NCBI GenBank assembly: GCA_040218145.1 | Contig: JAVJQK010000071.1 | Coordinates: 1-64,000 of the forward strand | DNA length: 64,000 nt | Reading direction: 5' to 3' | Origin: Sandaracinaceae bacterium | GTDB lineage: Bacteria; Myxococcota_A; Polyangia; Polyangiales; Sandaracinaceae | Shown: positions 1-7,595 of the stretch, one piece after another | Numbering within the stretch: position 1 is the stretch's first letter | How the letters are laid out: each line of letters opens with the position of its first letter | Notes under the pieces: generated by a model | The model's input: the letters and a program-made list of their open reading frames with translations, nothing else | Told to the model about the DNA's origin: nothing | Database searches by the model: none | Made by a program: the position numbers and the translations under genes

Positions 1-311
1 TGACAAGACCCCTCGGCCCTCGACGCGCGACTCGGCGTCACTCCTCCTCGAAATACTCGAGGTATTCCTCGTCGTCGTTCCTTGATTCGCGCGCCGATGG
101 CTCGCGGGGTTTTGCCAATCACTGCTGATCCGGGTGACTAGGTGGATGGACCAACGACAGGGCCCGAGACCCGAACCAGGGCCAACGACAACGAAGACCG
201 GAGACCCTGGACCGAACCAGGCCCAACGACAACCATGCCCGGCTTGCCGGCCGAGAGGGTACGACGGCCGAGCTCGGCGAGCGAGGATCCCCCCTTTGAC
301 GATCGTGCCGA
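1..311. other. Gene-poor left edge with short repeats
   Basis: I see no intact gene here. Positions 38-118 read on the minus strand as the acidic C-terminal tail of a protein with no start, listed separately. Positions 175-194 and 214-233 hold an imperfect 20-bp direct repeat (one mismatch, core AACCAGG-CCAACGACAAC), 39 bp apart, which I cannot explain. The stretch looks like intergenic or decayed DNA. Confidence 0.5.
38..118 (-). pseudogene. Possible C-terminal remnant of an unidentified protein
   Basis: Reading the minus strand, an open frame of 27 codons ends at a TGA at 38-40. It begins right after an in-frame stop at 119-121 and has no convincing start. It codes a very acidic tail ending NDDEEYLEYFEEE, which looks like genuine protein sequence rather than random GC-rich translation. 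I do not recognise the family. It could be the tail of a gene cut off by rearrangement, or chance. Confidence 0.2.
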
Positions 312-713
312 TCAGCAGCAGCGCTGCTTCTGCTTGCCGTAGGTCTTCCAGCCGAAGACCTCGCGGTAGAACGCGGCTGAGTCGAGCGGCTCGTGCGCGA
401 ACGCGTCCCGGTAGCGTGCATCGAAGCCCCTACTGGACCCGGTTCCGAAGGCCTGACGCTCCACGGCCACGGCAGCGAACCCCGCGCCGTGGCGATCGCG
501 TGCGCACAGCGCGCCTTCGAAGGGGAGGGCGATGAGCTCGCCGCCTCGCTCGAGGATCGTTCGGCGACAAGCGGCGGTGCTCTCGACCTCGACGTACGTG
601 AGCCACCGCGACGTTCTTCTCGCCGCCCAACCCCAGCCGCGCCTCGCCGAGCGTCGCACTCGAAGCGCGAAGAGCTCCGCGTAGAACTGCCGCCGCCTCG
701 ACCCTCCTGAGGC
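312..713 (-). pseudogene. Frameshifted, truncated VOC (glyoxalase-fold) gene
   Basis: The minus strand keeps recognisable pieces of a glyoxalase/bleomycin-resistance (VOC) protein in two frames. One frame opens with QFYAELFAL right after the stop of the upstream gene. The next frame gives ATLGEARLGLGGEKNVAV. The first frame then resumes with WLTYVEVESTAACRRTILERGG and ends at a second domain start, SAAFYREVFGWKT, just before a stop near 312. This pattern implies two compensating frameshifts plus loss of the second VOC domain. Intact two-domain VOC proteins are roughly 250 residues; about 130 remain here. No function is expected. Confidence 0.7.
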
Positions 714-1649
714 TCACCGCGCGCGCGGCGCCGCCGGAGGCAACGTCAACGTCGAGACGGTCACGCGACCCGCCCGGCTGACGTGGGCCACGAGGACGGT
801 CTCGTCATCGACGACGGCGGGGGCAGAATATGCGGGGTACGTCACGTCTCCAGCGATCCGGGCGGCCGACCATCCGCCTTCACCGACTCGCAGCCCGTCT
901 TCGTGCACGGCGACGTACAGGGCCATGTCGTCGCATCGGTCGCCGGGGTCGCAGTACCTCGGACGTGCGAGGAAGGCTGCCGCAACGAGGTGCTCTCCCA
1001 GGGCTGCTCGAAGCCTCCCCTCGATCTGACCGCCGGGTGTAGGCGGGAACAAGGGGAACACCTCATCGAGGTGGTCGATCCGGGCAGGGAGCACATGCCG
1101 CCTCACTCGACCCTCGCTGGCGTCGAGACGTCGAACCGTCGCGGTGGGGATGAGCCGCGGCGCATCCCGCTCCTCTTCGAGAGCGAGGAGCACTTCGAGC
1201 GGGGAGAGCTGGCGAGCGACGACCTGCCCCGGACCGATGTCCACCACCAGCCGTCGCGTCGCGCTGGCGCGGAGGTGGATGGTCCAGACGTCGTCGTAGC
1301 TCCTCGCGCGGACGGGCTGCAGGGCGTCCAAGCGCAGCTCCGGATCCCTGTCGGCGACCTCGCTCAGAAGCACCTCGTGGGATTCCTGGGTCCATGCGCC
1401 AGAGGCATCTCGTCGGCACACGCCCAGCCGCAGCTGCTCATCGCCGAGGCGGGCGCCGTAGGCACCGAGAAACACGAGGCCTCGAGGGACGCCTTGCCCA
1501 TCGAGGACGAACACGGGTCGCTCCCGTTGCCCCTCCCCGACGGATTCGTGCGACACGCTCGCTTCCGGCAGGGCACGTGGGACCGGCGGCGGCCAGGGCG
1601 TGCCTGCGCACGCCGTCAACGTGGACATGAAGAAGATCCCCCATCGCAT
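714..1649 (-). CDS. Putative lipoprotein of unknown function
   Basis: Encodes about 311 residues. I chose the ATG at 1649 because it starts a short basic and hydrophobic signal ending in the lipobox LTAC, and a GGGAGAG-like ribosome site lies about 11 bases upstream. The frame is open further upstream to 1745 but that part does not look like protein. After the signal comes a Pro-rich linker, then a mixed alpha/beta region rich in short beta-like stretches (ARSYDDVWTIHLRAS, RRLVVDIGPG) and a Cys pair near the C-terminal third (YCDPGDRCDD). I do not recognise a family. It is probably an outer-membrane-anchored protein. Its stop directly abuts the decayed VOC gene downstream. Confidence 0.7.
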   Translation of the reverse strand: MRWGIFFMSTLTACAGTPWPPPVPRALPEASVSHESVGEGQRERPVFVLDGQGVPRGLVFLGAYGARLGDEQLRLGVCRRDASGAWTQESHEVLLSEVADRDPELRLDALQPVRARSYDDVWTIHLRASATRRLVVDIGPGQVVARQLSPLEVLLALEEERDAPRLIPTATVRRLDASEGRVRRHVLPARIDHLDEVFPLFPPTPGGQIEGRLRAALGEHLVAAAFLARPRYCDPGDRCDDMALYVAVHEDGLRVGEGGWSAARIAGDVTYPAYSAPAVVDDETVLVAHVSRAGRVTVSTLTLPPAAPRAR

Positions 1650-1781
1650 CGCGTCGGCTCTCCCTACGGCGCGGCCGACCATCCCCTCCCCCCGCCACGC
1701 GCATCTCGTCGAATCTGATGACCTGTCTCGCGCAATCGTGATCACTCGTTTCGCTCGTTCATGATCGCCGCAGTGCTGGGA

Positions 1782-1866
1782 GGGACGCTCTTCGTCATAT
1801 CGTCATAGCTGGAAGCAGCTGGATTGATTGAGCTTTCCCGAATGACGATAAGACGAAGAGCGTCCC
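1782..1866. repeat. 85-bp inverted-repeat element, copy A
   Basis: Two 25-bp arms (1782-1806 and 1842-1866) beginning GGGACGCTCTTCGTC are inverted copies of one another with a single mismatch, around a 35-bp centre. Copy B at 3729-3813 differs from this copy at only one position I can find. Outer flanking bases (GCTGGGAG on the left, CGAGGCGTAGCC on the right) are also shared, so the full repeat is about 104 bp. There is no coding capacity. It resembles a REP/MITE-type hairpin element and sits just upstream of the GTG/ATG region of the lipoprotein gene. Confidence 0.8.
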
Positions 1867-2353
1867 CGAGGCGTAGCCTCCCTGAGGCGGGGAGCGCGCT
1901 CGGCTTCGCGGGCTTCTTCATTGGCTCGGCTGCCTACTTCGACCTGGTGCTCGGGGAGGCGGTGACGTGGCGCCTCGACTCCACGCAGGTGCGCTCGCGA
2001 TCGCGATGTCCCAGATCGGACTGACCATCTGGGCGATGGAACGCGCTCGAAGGTGGCTCGGCGGGTCATGTGCCCGCCGCGCAATCAGCCCCCCCCGCCC
2101 GCCGCGCAGCCCTATGTGCTCCTCGGCCGCCGCGAGGGAGTTGCTCCAGCGGGTGCAGGCGGTCATCGACGCGCTGTAGCGCCATCGGAGGCCGCCAAAC
2201 CACACGGGTCGGGAAGGCTTGACCGGCGCGTTCGTACGCTCCGGCGGTGTCCGTCCATCTCCTCCCGTCTGCGGTCCCCGACCCGCCCGCTCACTTGCCA
2301 TCGAGGCCTCATGTGGCCCCTCGCTGCTCGCGTCGCCGCGCTTGGAGCGTCCG
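1867..2353. other. Non-coding or decayed stretch, possible membrane-protein remnant
   Basis: No intact gene. On the plus strand one frame around 1900-1970 reads GFAGFFIGSAAYFDLVLGEA. A second frame around 1985-2060 reads ALAIAMSQIGLTIWAMERAR. Both look like membrane helices and could be the frameshifted remains of one small membrane protein, but this is weak. Positions 2073-2092 hold a 20-bp sequence (CCCGCCGCGCAATCAGCCCC) repeated exactly at 5342-5361. Confidence 0.3.
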
Positions 2354-3508
2354 ATGAGGGTCGTCGAGGCGCGCGAACGCCATAGAGCGGCCTCCGGCGG
2401 GCCCGAGTCGCCACCCGAGGTCCACGGCGAGCTGAGGAGCCTCATCGCCGAGCTCAGGGAGCACCCACAGATCAAGGTGTCGAAGCGCAAGGCGCCGCGC
2501 CGAAAGCCAGAGAAGAGCCGGGAAGTCCTCGAGTTCGCGCGCACCGTGAGCGGCCTGTCGATCCCGGACGCGTGGCTCCCACTCTGCGCCGAGACGCCGC
2601 TCAAGCTCGAATGGAAGGTCGACGGGAAGGTCGAGGGTGGCTGCCGGCTCTGGCCGCTCGACGACTCCCCGGACATCTATGCCCCGCCCCTCGTGCAAGA
2701 CCAGGACGGCAACCGCATCGACTTCAACCAGATGCCCCCGCGCGGCGAGGGCTGTACGCCCTACGACGAGGTCGAGCACGCCGCGTCGGGCGTGGTGATG
2801 CGGGCCGAGCAGGGCGCCGAGGGGCCTCAGCTGTGGTACTACGATTACTCGCGCGCAGCATGGCAGCTGGACCTGAGCCTGCCCGACTACCTCCGCTGCA
2901 TGCGCCGCGCCCGGGCGGTGCACGGCTGGCAGCGCCTGTACTGCCCGTTCGGTCGCAACGACGACGGGCTCGGTCTCTTGAGCCAAACGCTGGACCGCAT
3001 CACCGAGCTCTTCGGGCCCGAGGCGGTGGAGCAGATGGACATCACCGCCAACAGCTCCGCGAACCTCGCGCGGCTGCGTGAGCTGCGTGAGATGGAGGGC
3101 TGGCCCGAGCAGGCGCACCATCTGATCCGCCAGCCCGTGCTGGTCGTCTCGCTCTCGTGGCCGCTGGTGCAGAACGAGCCCCGCTTCAGAGAGCTCGCCT
3201 ACCCACGCGACGGAGCCTTTTACGTGATCTCTCCTCTCGTCGAGCCGCTGACGCGCTTCGAGGAGCTCGAGGAGAGGGGCTCGACCGACGCGCGCGAGCA
3301 GGACGCGATCGTGACAGCGGTCCTGGACTGGTTGCCCGACGAGATCTTCAGGACGTACGAGGCCAGGACGGTGTTCCTGACGCCCGTCGACGGTCAGCTG
3401 CCCTTCTCGGTTGGCTTTCACGACCTCCCGGCCGCCCAGCTCCACGAGGCGTTCGCGGACTGGGGCTTCTCGGTCTACACCGAGGCCGATCTGCCCTCGA
3501 CCGGCTGA
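2354..3508 (+). CDS. SUKH (SMI1/KNR4)-like protein
   Basis: Encodes about 384 residues. The ATG at 2354 is preceded by GGAG seven bases upstream and is preferred over the open but Pro/Arg-rich extension to 2219. Residues about 45-120 (GLSIPDAWLPLCAETPLKLEW, then a LWPLDD strand) match the pattern of SMI1/KNR4 domains, where a Pro-led helix is followed by a Trp/Leu-rich strand pair. SUKH proteins are often immunity proteins against contact-dependent or polymorphic toxins, but no toxin gene is adjacent. The C-terminal 200 residues are unrelated to anything I know. The gene is bracketed by direct copies of the 85-bp element. The family call is moderate and any immunity role is inference. Confidence 0.6.
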   Translation: MRVVEARERHRAASGGPESPPEVHGELRSLIAELREHPQIKVSKRKAPRRKPEKSREVLEFARTVSGLSIPDAWLPLCAETPLKLEWKVDGKVEGGCRLWPLDDSPDIYAPPLVQDQDGNRIDFNQMPPRGEGCTPYDEVEHAASGVVMRAEQGAEGPQLWYYDYSRAAWQLDLSLPDYLRCMRRARAVHGWQRLYCPFGRNDDGLGLLSQTLDRITELFGPEAVEQMDITANSSANLARLRELREMEGWPEQAHHLIRQPVLVVSLSWPLVQNEPRFRELAYPRDGAFYVISPLVEPLTRFEELEERGSTDAREQDAIVTAVLDWLPDEIFRTYEARTVFLTPVDGQLPFSVGFHDLPAAQLHEAFADWGFSVYTEADLPSTG

Positions 3509-3537
3509 CTCCCCGGCCTAGAGGCGCTGCGCTTCTC

Positions 3538-3672
3538 TCAGCATACGGCCGCCGACACCCCCAGCCGCTCGAGGCCCGGGATCACCGCGCCCTCGATCGT
3601 GCCGTAGAACACCTCCCGCGCGAGCGTCGGGTCATCGGCGCCGAGCGCGATCTCGGGCTCACTGAGCCCTGC
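3538..3672 (-). pseudogene. C-terminal fragment of a TetR-like regulator
   Basis: The minus strand reads an open frame ending with TGA at 3538-3540 and coding GADDPTLAREVFYGTIEG and AVIPGLERLGVSAAVC. This is the style of the last helices of a TetR/AcrR regulator, where pairs such as DPxLAxxVFxGxIEG are common. The frame runs straight into the left-half copy of the 85-bp element at about 3671 with no start or helix-turn-helix. The regulator therefore seems to have been cut by the repeat or by a rearrangement next to it. Confidence 0.45.
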
Positions 3673-3680
3673 TGGGAGGG

Positions 3681-3707
3681 GGGACGCTCTTCGTCATAGC
3701 TCGAAGC
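3681..3707. repeat. Partial left arm of the 85-bp element
   Basis: GGGACGCTCTTCGTCAT followed by AGCTCGAAGC repeats the left arm and the first bases of the centre of copies A and B. The last eight bases of the arm are missing. It lies 48 bp before copy B. Confidence 0.7.
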
Positions 3708-3728
3708 CGCTGAGCCCTGCTGGGAGGA

Positions 3729-3813
3729 GGGACGCTCTTCGTCATATCGTCATAGCTCGAAGCAGCTGGATTGATTGAGCTTTCCCGAATGACGATAAGA
3801 CGAAGAGCGTCCC
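3729..3813. repeat. 85-bp inverted-repeat element, copy B
   Basis: Same structure as copy A: 25-bp arms at 3729-3753 and 3789-3813 with one mismatch between them, and a 35-bp centre that differs from copy A by one base. With copy A it forms a direct repeat 1.95 kb apart that encloses the SUKH-like gene. Half copies lie on either side (3681-3707 and 3841-3865), suggesting repeated insertion or recombination at this spot. Confidence 0.8.
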
Positions 3814-3840
3814 CGAGGCGTAGCCCGTCGAGTGATCGGA

Positions 3841-3865
3841 ATGACGATAAGACGAAGAGCGTCCC
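3841..3865. repeat. Right-arm-only copy of the 85-bp element
   Basis: These 25 bases are identical to the right arm of copies A and B (ATGACGATAAGACGAAGAGC onward) and are followed by the same CGAGGCGT flank. There is no left arm or centre. Confidence 0.7.
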
Positions 3866-3960
3866 CGAGGCGTTGCCTCGACTGATCGCGACGCGCCCGA
3901 CTTGATCACGCCGGAGCTCGAGGCGACGGAGATCGACGCGCCCCGCGCCACACGGCGACG

Positions 3961-4956
3961 TCAGGCGCCGGGGAAGCGCACGTAGGCCTCGACGAGCAGG
4001 CGCGCGAGCGCGTCGTCGTCAGGGCGCTCGTCGATGCGCCCGCGGGCGCGGAGGTCATCGACGAGGCGGTCGATCACGGCCTCCTGCGTCAGCGCGTCCG
4101 CCCCCGACGCGACCAGCGCGACCTCGTCTTCGTCGCGGTAGCAGTTGGCCTTCCACTGCACGGAGAGCCGAACCTCGGGCCAGCCGTAGCTCGCGAGCTC
4201 CTCGCCGTCTTTCGCGAGGTGCCAGCGCTCGTCGGCGTCGGAGAAGGTCAGGGTGCCCCCCGGCTCGACGGGCGGCGGAGGCGCGTCGTCTCCGCCCACG
4301 CGGTCGACGCCGTGGAACGTCCCGTCGACGTCGAGGTGGATTGCGGTGTTGAAGCGCGGCGAGACGGTCGCCGGCGCGGCGTCGGGGCCGTCCGGGTAGA
4401 ACACGAAGTCGCCGCCCTCGCAGTCGTTGAAGAAGGCGACGCCGGCCGTGACGTGTTTGCGGTGCGACTCGAAGAGCCCCGAGTGGTGCATCACGACGAG
4501 GAACCACTCGGGCACCTTCCACTTGTCGAGCCCGCGGTACTCCGGCGTGTCGGTGTGCAGCGGCAGCTCCTGCCCCGGCAGCAGGATGTTCGCGTAGAGC
4601 ATCGTCGGCCGCACGAGCGGGCGCCCGGTCAGCTCGGCGGCCGCGCTCGCGAGCTCGCTCGACTCGAGCACCGGCTCGATGCCGGGCAGCTGCACCTCGG
4701 AGTGCTCGAAGAAGACGCTGCGAAAGAGGTTGATGCGGCTCATCACCTTCGACGGGTCCTCGTGCCGACCGAAGCGCCCGCCCGTCATCAGGTGGTTCAT
4801 CGCCGCGTCGTGCCGGCGCACCATGCCCGCGCCGAAGCCGTGCTCCACGGGGCCCTCGACATAGACACCGTAGGCGCCTCGCTGCGCGCAGAGCTGACGC
4901 ACGCGCTCGGCCACGGGCGCCTCGAGGAAGGGGTCGAAGGTCTGATGAGTTCCCAT
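3961..4956 (-). CDS. 2OG-Fe(II) oxygenase-like protein
   Basis: Encodes about 331 residues. The ATG at 4956 has a strong AGGAGG site nine bases upstream; the open frame continues to 5394 but that extension is not protein-like. The jelly-roll oxygenase pattern is visible: H134-x-D136 in LPLHTDTPEY, a third metal ligand candidate at H215 (TFHGVDRV), and R263 in RLSVQWK as the likely 2-oxoglutarate salt bridge. The stretch FFNDCEGGDFVFYPDG is the hairpin typical of prolyl-hydroxylase-type folds. It is probably a cytosolic Fe(II)/2-oxoglutarate dioxygenase with unknown substrate. It has no operon partner. Confidence 0.7.
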   Translation of the reverse strand: MGTHQTFDPFLEAPVAERVRQLCAQRGAYGVYVEGPVEHGFGAGMVRRHDAAMNHLMTGGRFGRHEDPSKVMSRINLFRSVFFEHSEVQLPGIEPVLESSELASAAAELTGRPLVRPTMLYANILLPGQELPLHTDTPEYRGLDKWKVPEWFLVVMHHSGLFESHRKHVTAGVAFFNDCEGGDFVFYPDGPDAAPATVSPRFNTAIHLDVDGTFHGVDRVGGDDAPPPPVEPGGTLTFSDADERWHLAKDGEELASYGWPEVRLSVQWKANCYRDEDEVALVASGADALTQEAVIDRLVDDLRARGRIDERPDDDALARLLVEAYVRFPGA

Positions 4957-5411
4957 GGCGTCGATCCTCCTGCCGCGTTGTACCCCCTCGCGCGCCCGCT
5001 TGTCCCGCGGGCCGAGGTGTCTCGCTGCCTCGTGGTCGACCTCACCACGCGCCCACGCGACGACCGAGGCGCTCTGCGCGCGCGCCTCGGAGACAACCAG
5101 CGGGCGGCTCGCGAGGTCGTCTCGCCCGTGCTCACGACCCGTGCTCACGAGAGGGGCGTCGGCGGGGAGCGCTTCGCCGCGGGGCGCCTCACCCGCGAGC
5201 GCGCCGTTGATGCTGAGCCACCGGCCGAGGAGCGCGGCGCGCTCGTCTCCGCGAACGCACGAGAGGCAGGGGCCGCGGACGAAGGGGCTCGATGTCGAGA
5301 AGCGGAGCCGCGTGCCGAGCTTCCTGGTGCGCGACGAGCGTCCCGCCGCGCAATCAGCCCCTCGGGAGAGCCACGTCCACGACGTGATGGTCACCGAAGA
5401 GGACGGGTCAC
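4957..5411. other. Gene-free stretch
   Basis: Open frames cross this region on both strands but none reads as convincing protein, and the strong ribosome site at about 4965-4970 marks the true start of the oxygenase. Positions 5342-5361 are an exact 20-bp copy of 2073-2092. I see no terminator hairpin. Confidence 0.4.
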
Positions 5412-5819
5412 CTATCCGGCCTTCACCTCCGGAAAGGCCTCACCCAGCAAGATCTCTCGGCCCTGGTCCACGTTCGCGGAGGTCAGCTTCCAGCGCTTCG
5501 GGTCCTCGAACTCGAAGAACATCTTCAAGGCCTTGTCGCGCCTCCGGATGGCGAGCAGGCACTTGATCCACGGCTCACCATCTTCCCCCGTGCTCAGCGC
5601 TCGGAAGCGCAGGAAGGCCCGGGCGGCGGTGCGCTGATCCGTGCCGAGACTGATGAGCCGGCGCTCCCTTCCGTAGTAGCGGAAGATCTCGCCACCGTAG
5701 CTCTGCCCGTCGGTGGGTTCGAACACCCATCCGGCGTAGTCCCACTCGTCGCCCTCTGCATTCGCCCGGCGCAAGAGGATACCGCCGACCTCGTGCACGA
5801 GATCCGTCTTCTCGCTCAT
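5412..5819 (-). CDS. Small conserved-looking protein of unknown function
   Basis: Encodes 135 residues from an ATG at 5819, with GAGGG about seven bases upstream. It has no signal peptide or membrane segment, so it is probably cytosolic. The alternating pattern EIFRYYGRERRLISLGTD, then EPWIKCLLAIRRRDKALKMF and FEFEDPKRWKL, loosely resembles DUF600/YezG-type immunity proteins, where a Trp-Lys strand is followed by an acidic FxFEDxxxW strand. That match is by eye only. The promoter region upstream is the 41-bp-phased palindrome array, so this gene is the natural candidate for control by it. Confidence 0.65.
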   Translation of the reverse strand: MSEKTDLVHEVGGILLRRANAEGDEWDYAGWVFEPTDGQSYGGEIFRYYGRERRLISLGTDQRTAARAFLRFRALSTGEDGEPWIKCLLAIRRRDKALKMFFEFEDPKRWKLTSANVDQGREILLGEAFPEVKAG

Positions 5820-5859
5820 GCCATTCCCTCACTCATCGAGCCGGACCATACTCCCACAA

Positions 5860-6241
5860 CCGAGAAAACTCAGCTGAAACTGAGAACGGAAGCCTCGCAA
5901 CTGGGTACGCCCAGTCAGATTGATATGCGATCTCGACTGGACTGGGAGATCTCAGTCAGTTTGATTGTCGTTCTCGGCTGGGTTGGGAAATCCCAGTTCA
6001 TCTGAGAATGGAAATCGACTGAACTGGGAAATTCCAGTAGGTTTGATTTGCGTTCTCATCTGCCCTGGGAATTCCCAGTCAGTTCGAGAGACACTATCAA
6101 CTGAACTGGGTGGGCCCAGTCCAGTTGATTCACTCTCTCAATCTCGCTGAGCGCTCCCAGTTGGAGGCCTGCGATCTGGCTTCGAGCTCGGTGCGGCCAG
6201 TCCGAGGCGCCGACGAGGCAGTTCGAGCTCGGTAGCCCCAC
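5860..6241. repeat. 41-bp-period array of 14-bp palindromes
   Basis: Seven clear 14-bp palindromes of form CTGGG-N4-CCCAG start at 5901, 5942, 5983, 6024, 6065, 6106 and 6147, exactly 41 bp apart each time. The one at 6065 (CTGGGAATTCCCAG) is perfect. Degenerate units continue the phase at 5860 and near 6187 and 6228. The 27-bp intervals are also related (consensus near TCAGTTTGATTTGCGTTCTC) and are themselves weakly palindromic. The interval at 5997 looks like the reverse complement of its neighbours. The array is visibly richer in AT than the coding DNA around it and fills the space between two minus-strand genes. Confidence 0.9.
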
Positions 6242-6280
6242 CGAGACGGTCGGCGCGTGTCTCCGGACGTGGGCGAGGCA

Positions 6281-6961
6281 TCAGCCCGCCTGGGGCCCGA
6301 AGTGCGGGTTGGTCTGGCGGACCACCGCCAGCGACGCGTGCTCGCCGCCGTACGCGTGTCCCGGGTACAGCTCCATGTCGTCGGGCAGCTTGGCTAGCCG
6401 CTGCGTGAGCGTGCGTCGCATCTCGTCGGGGTCACCGCCCGGGAGATCGACGCGACCGCAGCCCTGCAGGAACAGCGTGTCGCCTGCGACGAGCGCGTCA
6501 CGGACCCGGAAGCACGACGACCCCGGCGTGTGCCCGGGCGTGTGCAGCAGCTCGATCTCCACCGCGCCGACCTCGATCTTGTCGTTGGCGGCGTGCCGGA
6601 CGAAGTCGCTCTCGCTCAGGCCGGTGACCTTCCGGATGCCGTCGACCTCGAGCTCGTGCGCGTGCACCTTGCAAGGGTTGAGCGCCATCAGCTCAGCGAG
6701 GCCCTCGATGTCGATGCCGAAGATGTGCCCGCCGACGTGGTCCGGGTGGTAGTGCGTCGCGAGCGCGCCGGTGATCGTCATGCCGTCCTCGGCCGCGCGC
6801 TCCACGATGTCGCCGATGGCCCACGCCGGATCGACCACCACGCACTCTCCCGCGTCGCGGTCGCCGACGAGGTAGACGAAGTTCTGCATCTGCGCGCCGG
6901 CGGGGTTGCCCCGGCCGACGTCGCGGCCGACGAGGAGCTGGCGGATGTAGAGCGTGCGCAT
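6281..6961 (-). CDS. MBL-fold hydrolase, glyoxalase II-like
   Basis: Encodes 226 residues. The metallo-beta-lactamase motif THYHPDHVGGH (H70, H72, D74, H75) is intact. Later ligands follow in LLHTPGHTPGS, LVAGDTLF and LYPGHAYGG, so a dinuclear metal site is expected. Size and motif order match glyoxalase II-type and persulfide-dioxygenase-type thiol-ester hydrolases. The N-terminus reads LVGDRDAGECVVVDPAW, the usual first strands of the fold. It is likely cytosolic. The ATG at 6961 has only a weak ribosome site. The exact substrate cannot be told from sequence. Confidence 0.85.
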   Translation of the reverse strand: MRTLYIRQLLVGRDVGRGNPAGAQMQNFVYLVGDRDAGECVVVDPAWAIGDIVERAAEDGMTITGALATHYHPDHVGGHIFGIDIEGLAELMALNPCKVHAHELEVDGIRKVTGLSESDFVRHAANDKIEVGAVEIELLHTPGHTPGSSCFRVRDALVAGDTLFLQGCGRVDLPGGDPDEMRRTLTQRLAKLPDDMELYPGHAYGGEHASLAVVRQTNPHFGPQAG

Positions 6962-7123
6962 GGCGCCGATCTAATCTGCGCCCGGCGACCCGTCGAGGTT
7001 GCGCGGGGCGGCGGTCGAGCAGCCGACTCCCGTGACCCACTCCTCGCCCATCGTCACCGAGCGGATCATCGACGCTGCCCCCTGATCGGCTGGCGCGCCA
7101 TCAGCGACGGAGAGGGGCCCGTC

Positions 7124-7438
7124 CTATCTTCCGGCCTCGTCTCCGCGGATCTCTTTCGGAGAGCGCCGGAACCTGCCCAGGCAGAAGCCGCGCAGCTCGG
7201 CCATCCTGGCGCGGGTCACGTAGGCCACCAGCGCCGCGACCACCAACGTCGCGCGCGAGGTGTGCAGCGCGAGCGTCGCCAGCTCGCCATCGCCCCAGGC
7301 CCGCGGCTCATGGAGCACGACGCCCACGACGAGGGCGAGCGCGACGGCGATCAGCGCCCACAGGTTCCAGGTCTGGTAGCGCCCACGAAGGGCGGCTTGC
7401 TGCGCCGGGTCGTCGGCGGTCTCCTCGAGCATTGGCAT
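7124..7438 (-). CDS. Small two-helix membrane protein
   Basis: Encodes 104 residues from an ATG at 7438, with GAGAGG seven bases upstream. There are two predicted membrane helices, LWALIAVALALVVGVVL and TLALHTSRATLVVAALVAYV, joined by a short loop. The cytosolic tail is basic and then acidic. The frame is open upstream to 7798 but that part overlaps the divergent protease gene and is not protein-like. I do not recognise the family. It diverges from the protease gene at 7596. Confidence 0.65.
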   Translation of the reverse strand: MPMLEETADDPAQQAALRGRYQTWNLWALIAVALALVVGVVLHEPRAWGDGELATLALHTSRATLVVAALVAYVTRARMAELRGFCLGRFRRSPKEIRGDEAGR

Positions 7439-7595
7439 GGTTGACCTCTCGCTTTGGGTCGCGAGCCTCCGCTGCGCAGGGACGCGCGGAGTCTCGTGAC
7501 CCCAGCTGGAGCCCCGTGGGCGCCAGCGCAGGCTCCACGGCCCCCGTCCTGCCCCCGGCGGGACGAGGAGCACGAACCTTGCACAAGTGGTCGGC

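Larger units (their letters stand above)
3509..3960. other. Gene-free stretch with repeat elements and a tetR tail
   Basis: No intact gene. It holds the tail of a TetR-like regulator (3538-3672), a half copy of the 85-bp element (3681-3707), full copy B (3729-3813) and a right-arm-only copy (3841-3865). The remaining 90 bp before the oxygenase stop show nothing I recognise. Confidence 0.6.

Noticed and set aside
5860-6241. CRISPR array
   Set aside because: Units are 14-bp palindromes and the 27-bp intervals resemble each other, so they are not unique spacers. No cas gene lies nearby.
6971-7069. A 32-codon frame on the minus strand ending just before the MBL gene
   Set aside because: It starts with ATG at 7069 after a G-rich run and reads MIRSVTMGEEWVTGVGC, which could be a leader peptide, but length, lack of other support and chance make it too weak.
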